A stretch of 37,154 nt of DNA from Candidatus Nomurabacteria bacterium (lineage in GTDB: Bacteria; Patescibacteriota; Saccharimonadia; Saccharimonadales; Saccharimonadaceae): NCBI GenBank assembly GCA_031261545.1, contig JAISJL010000028.1, positions 1 to 37,154 on the forward strand, given 5' to 3'. Under the pieces are notes generated by a model. It ran no database searches, was not told the DNA's origin, and was given only the letters and a program-made list of their open reading frames with translations. Both the position numbers and the translations under genes were made by a program. Below, in pieces: positions 14,018 through 20,883 of the stretch (position 1 is the first letter of the stretch; each line of letters begins with the position of its first letter).

Positions 14018-15637
14018 ATGAGTAGCCGATTGGCACAATATTTGAATAAATATCTGGTGGGCAGCGCGTATAGCGAGGCTGATGTTTTGGCGGAATTTTC
14101 GCGAGACCAAAGCGTCTTGGAGATGACGCCAGAGGTCGTAGTTTGTCCGGAAAACGTTTTGGACATTTGCAAAACAGTGATGCTGGCGAATCAACTGGCT
14201 CTCAAGGGGCATCATATCGGCGTGACGGCGCGAGGTAGCGGTAACGACAAGACTGGTGCGGCGATTGGCGAAGGAATCTTGCTGGATATGCGGAGCAAGA
14301 TGAACCGCATCATTGATGTCGACCCGCGTCAAAGGCTGATCCATGTTCAGGCTGGTGTAACGCTGGGCGAGCTGAACAAAGCGCTGTTCACGCACGGACT
14401 TTGCTTGCCGTTGACGCTAACGGGGGTTGAAAGTCCAGAATTAAACGACCAAAATCACACAATTGGTGGTTTGATTGCGAACAATCTCGGTGGGCAGGCG
14501 CCGTTTCGGCTGGGTCGCTTGTCGGATTATTTGATGCAAGTGGAGGCAGTGTTGGCTGACGGCTCGATTTTGCACACCAAGTCGCAGCATGTGCGCAAAA
14601 TGCCGTCTGCCGAAAGTAGCGCTACTTTCGCGGAAAAGATTGGCGCTAATTTGCTTGCGTTTGCGAACGAGAACAAAGCGGAATTGGATAATTTGGCGAA
14701 GGAACGAGCCGGAAACGCTGGCTATGCGCCGTTTTTGGCGCGAACGATTGCGGAGAACGGTCGGTTTAATTTGTTGCCGCTGTTCCTTGGTTCGCAGGGA
14801 ACTCTGGGGATTGTTACCGAAGCGATTTTGTATGCCGACTATTTGGGCCCGGTGCCGGATTTAGTGGCGGTGAGGTTCGAGAGTGTCAAACAACTGACTT
14901 CTCTCGCAGATTATATTTTGAGTGAGGAGCCGTCGATTTTTAACATTTTTGATGCGAGGATTTTTGGTGAAGCAAAAGATTTGGGCAAGATTTTTGATAA
15001 ATTAACGGATGTTGAACGCGGAACCGTTGTGGCTTTGATTGGGTTTGATGATATGTCGGCGCGAGTGCGTGGTCGTAAAGTTGGACGGCTGGCTAAATTG
15101 TTGGCACAAAACGAGATTGCCTTTGCGACAAGTGAAAATGATAACTTCACACAAAGTTGGTTTAACAATTTTGTGGATTTGTCCGTTAATTCTGAAAATA
15201 AAACGACATTGTGCGACGGAGTTTTGGTGCCGACGACTGCGCTGGAAAAATATTGGAACGGGCTGAAACGACTGGAGCGACTGCTCGACAATGAGATGCC
15301 AGTTTTTGGGTCGCTGCTGACCAATCTTTACAGCGTCCGACCGAAGTTTGACTTGGAAAGACCTGACAAGCAACCAGTTTTTCGCTTTGTGCGCGAATAT
15401 AGCCACTTTGTCAACAGTTGTGGTGGGCATTTGGCGGGTGAGGCAGGCGAGGGGAGGCTGCTTTCGCTGTCTTCGACTAACCTTTACAACGATTTTGGGC
15501 GCGAAGTCAACCAATTCGTCAAGCGACAGTTTGACCCGAACAATATTCTGAACCCAAACGTGAAGCAGCTGAACAATATTGATGAAATTAGCCAAAATCT
15601 GTGCGAAGAAAACGATTTTGGGCTTGTAAAAATATAA
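14018..15637 (+). CDS. FAD-linked oxidase, D-lactate/glycolate dehydrogenase type (GlcD-like)
   Basis: The protein of about 539 residues has a PCMH-type FAD-binding domain in its first half: VVVCPENVLDICKTV, then the pyrophosphate-binding TARGSGNDKTGAAIG, a DVDPRQRLIHVQAG strand, the HTIGGLIANNLGG loop and FLGSQGTLGIVTEA. The C-terminal cap ends in RQFDPNNILNPN, the usual end of GlcD/LldD2-type enzymes. Members oxidise D-2-hydroxy acids such as D-lactate and pass electrons to an acceptor; substrate and acceptor cannot be read here. No C-terminal CxxC iron-sulphur domain is fused. ATG 14018 is preferred to GTG 14000 because GGGGGTGA stands 8 nt before it. A perfect 20-bp palindrome lies in the coding region at 14611-14630. 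Confidence 0.88.
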   Translation: MSSRLAQYLNKYLVGSAYSEADVLAEFSRDQSVLEMTPEVVVCPENVLDICKTVMLANQLALKGHHIGVTARGSGNDKTGAAIGEGILLDMRSKMNRIIDVDPRQRLIHVQAGVTLGELNKALFTHGLCLPLTLTGVESPELNDQNHTIGGLIANNLGGQAPFRLGRLSDYLMQVEAVLADGSILHTKSQHVRKMPSAESSATFAEKIGANLLAFANENKAELDNLAKERAGNAGYAPFLARTIAENGRFNLLPLFLGSQGTLGIVTEAILYADYLGPVPDLVAVRFESVKQLTSLADYILSEEPSIFNIFDARIFGEAKDLGKIFDKLTDVERGTVVALIGFDDMSARVRGRKVGRLAKLLAQNEIAFATSENDNFTQSWFNNFVDLSVNSENKTTLCDGVLVPTTALEKYWNGLKRLERLLDNEMPVFGSLLTNLYSVRPKFDLERPDKQPVFRFVREYSHFVNSCGGHLAGEAGEGRLLSLSSTNLYNDFGREVNQFVKRQFDPNNILNPNVKQLNNIDEISQNLCEENDFGLVKI

Positions 15638-15652
15638 GTTCTTTGATACAAT
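15624..15652 (+). promoter_or_regulatory. Promoter of the second receiver gene
   Basis: TTGTAA (15624-15629), a 17-nt spacer and TACAAT (15647-15652). The -35 box is in the last codons of the oxidase gene. A 30-nt leader with AGGAGG follows. Confidence 0.6.
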
Positions 15653-15682
15653 AGAATTAACGAAATATAGGAGGAGTCGAGG

Positions 15683-16219
15683 ATGACAAAAATTATGGTG
15701 GTCGAGGACGACAACAACTTGCGCGAGATTTACGGCGTGCGGCTGAACGCCGAGGGTTACGATGTGGTGACGGCGAACGACGGTGAGGACGCTCTTGGTA
15801 AGGTTTTAGCGGAGAAGCCGGATTTGGTTTTGAGCGACGTGATGATGCCGCGAATCAGCGGGTTTGATATGCTGGATATTTTGCGCTCGACACCAGAGAC
15901 GGCAAAGTTGAAAATCGTGATGTTGACAGCGCTCAACGACGAAAGCCAAAGGCAGCGCGGCGAGAAATTGGGCGCTGATCGCTATTTGGTCAAGTCGCAG
16001 ACAGGCATTGACGACATTGTGGCGACGGTCAAGGAATTGTTGGCGGCGCCAGCGACGCCAAACCCAACAGAACCGCAGGTGGCGGTGGCACAACCGCAAG
16101 CGCAAATAGAGGTTGCTACGCCAGCGGCAAGTGTTGCACCTGCGGTTTCGCAACAGGATTTTGTCTATGGTCAGCCAACAACGCCAACCGAGCAGATAAA
16201 CCAAAATGCGGCTCAATAA
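15683..16219 (+). CDS. Response regulator receiver with Pro/Ala/Gln-rich tail
   Basis: In this 178-residue protein a CheY-like receiver (1-120; Glu8, Asp9 and Asp10, phosphoacceptor Asp52, lysine in YLVKSQ) is followed by about 55 residues rich in Pro, Ala, Gln and Val without a recognisable domain. The tail is probably a flexible tether. The start is ATG 15683 behind TAGGAGGAG. The receiver is closely similar to that at 5929 (DVMMPxIxGFDxLDIL and KSQ), suggesting duplication. No cognate kinase or DNA-binding output is present. The 3' end overlaps the pseudouridine synthase start by 14 nt. Confidence 0.88.
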   Translation: MTKIMVVEDDNNLREIYGVRLNAEGYDVVTANDGEDALGKVLAEKPDLVLSDVMMPRISGFDMLDILRSTPETAKLKIVMLTALNDESQRQRGEKLGADRYLVKSQTGIDDIVATVKELLAAPATPNPTEPQVAVAQPQAQIEVATPAASVAPAVSQQDFVYGQPTTPTEQINQNAAQ

Positions 16220-16886
16220 GTTTATTGCCGAGCAGACGGGAGTATCGCGGCGTGAAGCCGACGACCTTATTGCCGCAGGCAAGGTGTCAGTCGGAGAGCG
16301 CGTGGCGAAATTGGGAGAGCGATTTACTGATGGCGACAAGGTTTTTCTGGACGGGGTTTTGATTGTGCCGAAAACGGCTTTCACTTACATTATGCTCAAC
16401 AAACCAGTTGGCTATGTTTCTTCGCGCAAGGCGCAGGATAACGCACCGACATTATATGAATTATTGCCAGACGAATATAAGTTGCTCAAAACGGTGGGGC
16501 GATTGGACAAGGAAAGTTCCGGATTGATTTTACTGACCGACGATGGAGATTTTACATTGCAAATGACCCACCCGAAGTTCGAGAAAGTCAAGGTTTACGA
16601 AGCTACGCTGGATCAACCTTTGGCGCCGCTGCACCAACAAATGTTGGCGGATTTTGGCATAGAATTACCAGATGGTTTGTCAAAATTGGGCTTAGCGGAG
16701 ATTGGCGAGGGGCGCAAAAAATGGCAGGTTACGATGCATGAAGGCAGAAATCGCCAGATTCGGCGCAGTTTTGGGGCATTGGGTTATACCGTTGTGGCAC
16801 TACATAGGACGGATTTTGGGAAATATCATTTGAGCAATTTGGAAAGCGGCAAGATTAGAAAACTTGACTTTTCGAGCGATGTGTGA
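16206..16886 (+). CDS. RsuA/RluB-family rRNA pseudouridine synthase
   Basis: The 226-residue enzyme converts a specific rRNA uridine to pseudouridine. An S4 RNA-binding domain (1-50; RLNKFIAEQTGVSRREADDL) precedes the catalytic domain, with KPVGYVSS, the catalytic Asp101 in GRLDKESSGL, and the late GRNRQIRR motif. It is RluB/RsuA-like; whether the target is 23S or 16S cannot be decided. The start overlaps the receiver gene by 14 nt. Its last codons (RKLDFSSDV) are encoded by the promoter of der, so the C terminus is shaped by that regulatory sequence. Confidence 0.92.
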   Translation: MRLNKFIAEQTGVSRREADDLIAAGKVSVGERVAKLGERFTDGDKVFLDGVLIVPKTAFTYIMLNKPVGYVSSRKAQDNAPTLYELLPDEYKLLKTVGRLDKESSGLILLTDDGDFTLQMTHPKFEKVKVYEATLDQPLAPLHQQMLADFGIELPDGLSKLGLAEIGEGRKKWQVTMHEGRNRQIRRSFGALGYTVVALHRTDFGKYHLSNLESGKIRKLDFSSDV

Positions 16887-16892
16887 TATAAT
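16864..16892 (+). promoter_or_regulatory. der promoter, predicted leaderless, inside the upstream gene
   Basis: TTGACT (16864-16869), a 17-nt spacer ending in GTGTGA, and TATAAT (16887-16892), 6 nt before ATG 16899. It overlaps the 3' end of the pseudouridine synthase gene, and its flanks match the promoters at 27409 and 28683. Confidence 0.8.
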
Positions 16893-16898
16893 GGGAGT

Positions 16899-18209
16899 AT
16901 GAAGGCATTACCTGTTGTTGCTTTGATTGGGCAGACCAATGTGGGCAAATCGTCACTTTTTAATCGGATTACCAGATCGCGAGCGGCGATCGTGGCACGT
17001 GAGGAAGGAACGACTCGGGATAGTGTGCAGAAGAGGGTTGAGTTTGATGGGAGTTCGTTTCTGCTGATTGACACGGCGGGATTAAAGAAGCCAACGGATG
17101 AGTTTGAGAGTTCGATTCAAGACCAGATTGACGATGCGGTCAACAACGCCGATTTGATACTTTTTACGACCGATAGCACCAAATATCTTGACCAAAAAGA
17201 CCAAAACTTGATCCGTGTGGCGCTAAAAAGCAAGAAGCCGGTGTTGCTTTTGGCGAATAAATCGGATTTGCGAGACAGTTTGTCGGTTGACGAGTTTTCG
17301 CGAACAGGTATTCGGCAGGTTTTTAAGGTGTCAGCGGAGCATAATATTGGGATTGACGAAGTTTTGCGTGAGATTGTCAGTAATTTACCTGTTGTTTCAA
17401 GTTCGTTTATTGAACCAGATGTGAAGATTGCCCTGATCGGGCGACCAAATGTTGGTAAATCGTCGTTGTTTAATACTTTGGCGAATAAGCAACAGGCGAT
17501 TGTGGCGAATCTTTCGGGCACGACGCGCGACATTAACAGGGTTTCGATAAAATACAACGGCAAGACAATTGAGATTTTGGATACGGCGGGCGTGCGCAAA
17601 AAGGGCAAGCAGGAAGTCGGGATTGAAAAGTTTTCGGCGCTGCGAACTCTGAGCGCGATTGAAGAAAGCGACATTTGCCTCTTGATGATTGACGCGACCG
17701 AGCCACACAATGCCTTTGACCAGAACTTGGCGGGGCAGATTAAGGATGCGGGGAAGGGTTTGGTCTTTGTGTTGTCAAAATGGGATTTGGTGGATGCCGA
17801 AATGACGGATAATATTTTGCGAGAATTGCACGAAGATTTTAATTTTGCACCATTTGCTCCGGTGATTTTCACGAGTAGTATGACGGGCAAAAATGTCACG
17901 AAGCTTTTGGAACTGGCGGAGCAGATTATGGAAAATCGTAAACGTGAGATAAAAACTAATGAGCTGAATAAAGTTTTGCTAGAAGCAACATCAAAACACC
18001 CACCGGCAGGCTTGAAAAACACCATGCCGAAGCTGCGTTATTGCGTGCAAACAGATGTAAATCCGCCTTGGTTTGTGATTCATGGCTCAAACTTGAAGCT
18101 CTTGCATTGGTCATACAAGCGCTATCTTGAGCGGACTTTTCGCGAGCATTTTGAGTTTTCGGGGACGCCGATTGAGTTTAGTTTTCGCGAGAGAGATGAT
18201 AAGAAATAA
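16899..18209 (+). CDS. der: Ribosome-assembly GTPase Der (EngA)
   Basis: This 436-residue protein has two tandem GTPase domains and a C-terminal KH-like domain, needed for 50S subunit maturation. Domain 1 shows GQTNVGKSS, DTAG and NKSD; domain 2 shows GRPNVGKSS, DTAGVRKKG and SKWDL. The C terminus carries KLRYCVQTDVNPPWFVIHG, typical of the KH-like domain. Length is normal. The start is fixed by a promoter 6 nt upstream; no Shine-Dalgarno is present. Confidence 0.97.
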   Translation: MKALPVVALIGQTNVGKSSLFNRITRSRAAIVAREEGTTRDSVQKRVEFDGSSFLLIDTAGLKKPTDEFESSIQDQIDDAVNNADLILFTTDSTKYLDQKDQNLIRVALKSKKPVLLLANKSDLRDSLSVDEFSRTGIRQVFKVSAEHNIGIDEVLREIVSNLPVVSSSFIEPDVKIALIGRPNVGKSSLFNTLANKQQAIVANLSGTTRDINRVSIKYNGKTIEILDTAGVRKKGKQEVGIEKFSALRTLSAIEESDICLLMIDATEPHNAFDQNLAGQIKDAGKGLVFVLSKWDLVDAEMTDNILRELHEDFNFAPFAPVIFTSSMTGKNVTKLLELAEQIMENRKREIKTNELNKVLLEATSKHPPAGLKNTMPKLRYCVQTDVNPPWFVIHGSNLKLLHWSYKRYLERTFREHFEFSGTPIEFSFRERDDKK

Positions 18210-18215
18210 TTAACA

Positions 18216-18292
18216 GCGCTTTTCGCAACCTAATTTCCAAACTCAACAAAAAGCGCCCACTGGCTGTGGACGACAATTTGTTGTTTGAGATA
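18216..18292. repeat. Intergenic palindromic element between converging genes
   Basis: It starts with GCGCTTTTCGCAACC, the end motif of the second repeat family. GCGCTTTT (18216-18223) pairs with AAAAGCGC (18249-18256). CCAC/GTGG forms a small hairpin near 18258-18270, and AAACTCAACAAA is imperfectly matched by TTTGTTGTTTGAG near 18278-18291. It probably also serves as the transcription stop between der and the lipoprotein gene. Confidence 0.65.
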
Positions 18293-18297
18293 AAAAA

Positions 18298-19179
18298 TTA
18301 TTTACCAAACATTGCAAGGATGTCATAGGCTATTGCCGAGACACTCTCGGTTTCGTCTTGCGGGAACCGCAAGAAGTTCTTGCAGATTAGCTTTGATGCT
18401 TCCTCAACGGTTTCGCTTTCACGAAGACTGTCGAAGCTTTTACCACCGCTCCAACCAGAGTTATCCGAACCGATAAAACGCAACTGCGTGGTTACCGTTT
18501 GATAACTTTTAGGGTAGGTGGATTTGAGCTCGTCGAGCCGACTTCCGCTGAGCATAAACAAGCCAAAGGAACCCTCATCGGCAGTGCAGGCATCTTCATC
18601 GGCGTAGGACGCCTTAAACATGGCTGCTGCAAAAACGGCCGCTTGTTGCTCGGAATACTTCATCGTCCAGTTAAAATAGTCATAGCACTGGATAATGTTT
18701 GCATATTGGTTAAAGCCAATATGCATCCCGCCAATCATTGGCGCGTCGAAGCCATCGTCAGGGATGATTTCGTTGTGCAATCTGCGGCTTTCCTCATAGG
18801 CGAGCCATGGATTATCGGGGTCGTCGAGCGGATTCTCCGCTAACATTTCCGACAATTTTACTTCGGCGCGTTCGTAGATTTCCTTGTCGTCGCCGTCGAA
18901 ATACTCTGGGTAGCTCAGCACACCGTGGTTGTTGATGTAACTCCACCACGCAATTTCTTCTGCGCGAGAGTCAATACCTACTTGACGGACGCCTTCCATC
19001 AGTTCTTCTTCCGCCTGTCTTTCGGCTTCTCTTTCAGAATCGACATAGTCAGAATAGTTGTATCCGGCCTCTGCCGAAGTGCTGGAAGTTCCATTTTTAG
19101 AGGAACAACCGATAAAGAACACCAAGATGACGAGTGCTAACAACCCTAAGGCCGCTGCCGTTTTTTTACTAATGCTCAT
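18298..19179 (-). CDS. Lipoprotein with a phage-tail-lysozyme-like domain
   Basis: This 293-residue protein has a lipoprotein signal: basic start, hydrophobic run (about 9-24) and an FFIGC lipobox, so Cys25 should be lipidated and the protein anchored outside the membrane. A charged linker follows. The C-terminal half (about 165-285) has the pattern EQQAAVFAAAMFKASY, then DEGSFGLFMLSGSRLDEL and YQTVTTQLRFI, which recalls the phage tail lysozyme/Slt-like fold (new-helix, YGLFQW, R-x-L, then TQLxFL). The usual glutamate of the ESG position reads Ala-Ser-Tyr, so catalysis is doubtful. Wall hydrolase or scaffold role is inference. Start at ATG 19179 behind AAGGAGGATG; leader of about 75 nt. Confidence 0.75.
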   Translation of the reverse strand: MSISKKTAAALGLLALVILVFFIGCSSKNGTSSTSAEAGYNYSDYVDSEREAERQAEEELMEGVRQVGIDSRAEEIAWWSYINNHGVLSYPEYFDGDDKEIYERAEVKLSEMLAENPLDDPDNPWLAYEESRRLHNEIIPDDGFDAPMIGGMHIGFNQYANIIQCYDYFNWTMKYSEQQAAVFAAAMFKASYADEDACTADEGSFGLFMLSGSRLDELKSTYPKSYQTVTTQLRFIGSDNSGWSGGKSFDSLRESETVEEASKLICKNFLRFPQDETESVSAIAYDILAMFGK

Positions 19180-19212
19180 TGAAGCATCCTCCTTGTTTGG
19201 TAGATTTTTAAT

Positions 19213-19229
19213 TTCACTCAGAACCTGAG
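19213..19229 (-). promoter_or_regulatory. Leader hairpin of the lipoprotein mRNA
   Basis: On the minus strand CACTCAG, a GTT loop, and CTGAGTG form a perfect 7-bp hairpin midway between the promoter and the ribosome-binding site. It has no T-tract, so it may stabilise the mRNA rather than terminate it. Confidence 0.5.
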
Positions 19230-19262
19230 TGCGACAGGCTATTTTGTAGTCTGTATGCTTCT

Positions 19263-19291
19263 ATTATAGCATACTTTGCCTGAAAAGTCAA
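19263..19291 (-). promoter_or_regulatory. Lipoprotein gene promoter
   Basis: Minus strand TTGACT (19291-19286), a 17-nt spacer ending in TATGC, and TATAAT (19268-19263). The same extended sequence recurs at 7294-7322. The -35 box adjoins a REP-like palindrome. Confidence 0.8.
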
Positions 19292-19311
19292 GCGTTTTCT
19301 ACGAAAACGCA

Positions 19312-19355
19312 GATAATCCGCCGTTACACGCGCCTGCGGCGCTGCGGGGATTATC
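19312..19355. repeat. REP-like palindrome, copy 2
   Basis: GATAATCC (19312-19319) pairs with GGATTATC (19348-19355) around a GC-rich inner stem. The right arm covers the pth stop codon. Similarity to copy 3 at 32252 extends left to AAAAGTCAAGCG (19284 onward), which includes the lipoprotein -35 box. Confidence 0.85.
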
Positions 19356-19869
19356 AATAGTTCTTAACTAATCCTGCCCATTCGCGGAGTTTGGTGGCGG
19401 TTTTTAGGGCGATTTCGGGGAGTTTTTGTTGTTCATCGTAGCTGAAACGGCTGAGGACGAAGGCGTCGGCGTCGGTTTGGGCTTTGGTGCCGTCATCTGT
19501 GCCGAGGCGGAGGCGGGCGAAGTTGTTGGTGCCAAGATGGGCTATGATGGATTTTAGGCCATTGTTGCCGCCGGCTGAGCCGTTCATACGCAGGCGCAAG
19601 TCGCCAAAAGTGAGATAAAAATCGTCGCAAATGACTAATAAATCGCGCGAAATGTTGATTTTGTAAAAGCGGGCTTCGCGGGAAATCCACTCGCCCGACA
19701 GATTGTAAAAGCCTTCGGGTAGTAAAAACTTGACTTTGTCGCCGAGAATTTGCTCGATTTGGCTGACAAAATCCGGTTTCGCCAGCAAAAACTGCAAAAC
19801 TTCGTCGCCGAGGTTGTGGCGAGTGTGTTTGTAGGCGGCGCCGTTACCGAGGGCTGCGATGAGTTTCAT
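19354..19869 (-). CDS. pth: Peptidyl-tRNA hydrolase
   Basis: The 171-residue enzyme frees tRNA from peptidyl-tRNAs that drop off the ribosome. LGNGAAYKHTRHNLG holds the N-terminal Asn and catalytic His (TRHNLG), ICDDFYLTFGDLRLR the conserved Asp, and GSAGGNNGLKSI the Asn that binds substrate. It is slightly shorter than E. coli Pth (194). It overlaps the end of the GT2 gene by 26 nt, so the two form one operon. Its C terminus runs into a REP-like palindrome that supplies the stop codon. Confidence 0.93.
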   Translation of the reverse strand: MKLIAALGNGAAYKHTRHNLGDEVLQFLLAKPDFVSQIEQILGDKVKFLLPEGFYNLSGEWISREARFYKINISRDLLVICDDFYLTFGDLRLRMNGSAGGNNGLKSIIAHLGTNNFARLRLGTDDGTKAQTDADAFVLSRFSYDEQQKLPEIALKTATKLREWAGLVKNY

Positions 19870-20851
19870 CTGTTATTCTCCGTGAAGCGGATTTGTTGAC
19901 TAAATAAAGCGGACGACCGAGGACTTCGCTTTGGATTTGGGCAATATAGAGCGCCGTGACGCCCTGCGAGATGAGGACAAGGCCGATGAGGAAGGACATG
20001 AAAAGCATTAACCACGACCAGTGTAGCCCGAGCGGGTCGCCGAGGATGCCTTGCTGGATGAGGGCGAAAATGCCCAAAAATCCAGACAAAACCGTGATGA
20101 AAACGCCGATCCAAGCGAAGATGAAGAGCGGGGCGGGCGAAAGCGAGACGAAGCTGTCGATGGCCAGGCCGAAGAGCTTACGGAAACTTTGCGAGGGTTT
20201 GCCGAATTGACGGTTGCCGTAGGGGTAGGTGATGTAATCTTGCGGGTAGCCGAGCCAGTCGATGAGGCCGCGAGTGATGCGGTTGTGTTCGGTGAGTCCG
20301 GAGAACTTTTCGGCAATGCTTCGGGTCATGAGGCGGAAGTCGGTGACGCCGGTGAGGGAGGTTTTGCTGCCGAAAAGCGACAACATCCAATAGAAAAGTT
20401 TGGAACCGAGTTTGGCGACGAGTCCGTGTTTGCCATATTTCTCGCGGACGCCGGTGATGATTTCGGTTTGGTTGCCGTTTTTGCTGAGGTTTTCCTGCAA
20501 CTTTTGGATAAATTGCGGGATATATTCGGGCGGTTGTTGACCGTCGGCGTCCATGGTGAGGATGGCGTCGGTATCGGAGTTGGTTAGTGCTTGGTCGATG
20601 CCGGCGGTGAGGGCGAGTTCTTTGCCGAAATTGCGCGAGAGGGCGACGATTTTGACTTGCTTGAATTGGTCGGAGAGTTTGTAGAGTTCTTGCAAAGTTT
20701 TGTCCTTTGAGCCGTCGTTGACAAAGATGATGTCGAAACTGTATTTTTGCTCGTGAGCGGATTTTTCGATTTGCGGCATGAGGCGACGCGTGACATAATC
20801 AAAAATGCCGCTGGCTTCGTTGTAAACTGGGATGACAAAAGAGATGTTCAT
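19844..20851 (-). CDS. GT2 glycosyltransferase with two C-terminal membrane helices (DPM1/GtrB/ArnC type)
   Basis: In this 335-residue protein an N-terminal GT-A domain begins with SFVIPVYNEASG and carries VNDGSKDKT, the DADGQ metal-binding DxD motif, and FGKELALTAGIDQAL. Two transmembrane segments lie at about 240-265 and 275-305. This arrangement is that of polyisoprenyl-phosphate glycosyltransferases, which charge a lipid carrier on the cytoplasmic side. The multi-pass protein at 36201 could be a user of such a donor, but it is far away. The start ATG 20851 is 6 nt after a TATAAT box. Confidence 0.9.
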   Translation of the reverse strand: MNISFVIPVYNEASGIFDYVTRRLMPQIEKSAHEQKYSFDIIFVNDGSKDKTLQELYKLSDQFKQVKIVALSRNFGKELALTAGIDQALTNSDTDAILTMDADGQQPPEYIPQFIQKLQENLSKNGNQTEIITGVREKYGKHGLVAKLGSKLFYWMLSLFGSKTSLTGVTDFRLMTRSIAEKFSGLTEHNRITRGLIDWLGYPQDYITYPYGNRQFGKPSQSFRKLFGLAIDSFVSLSPAPLFIFAWIGVFITVLSGFLGIFALIQQGILGDPLGLHWSWLMLFMSFLIGLVLISQGVTALYIAQIQSEVLGRPLYLVNKSASRRITDETHRSPR

Positions 20852-20857
20852 AAAACC

Positions 20858-20863
20858 ATTATA
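20858..20863 (-). promoter_or_regulatory. -10 box of the GT2 gene
   Basis: TATAAT on the minus strand, 6 nt before ATG 20851, as in the leaderless set. No convincing -35 box at 16-18 nt. Confidence 0.5.
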
Positions 20864-20883
20864 CCATAAAAGATGACAGATTT

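Noticed and set aside
17117-18025. 302-codon minus-strand frame inside der
   Set aside because: Complement of a well-defined Der coding sequence; Ser/Leu-rich shadow without a start signal.
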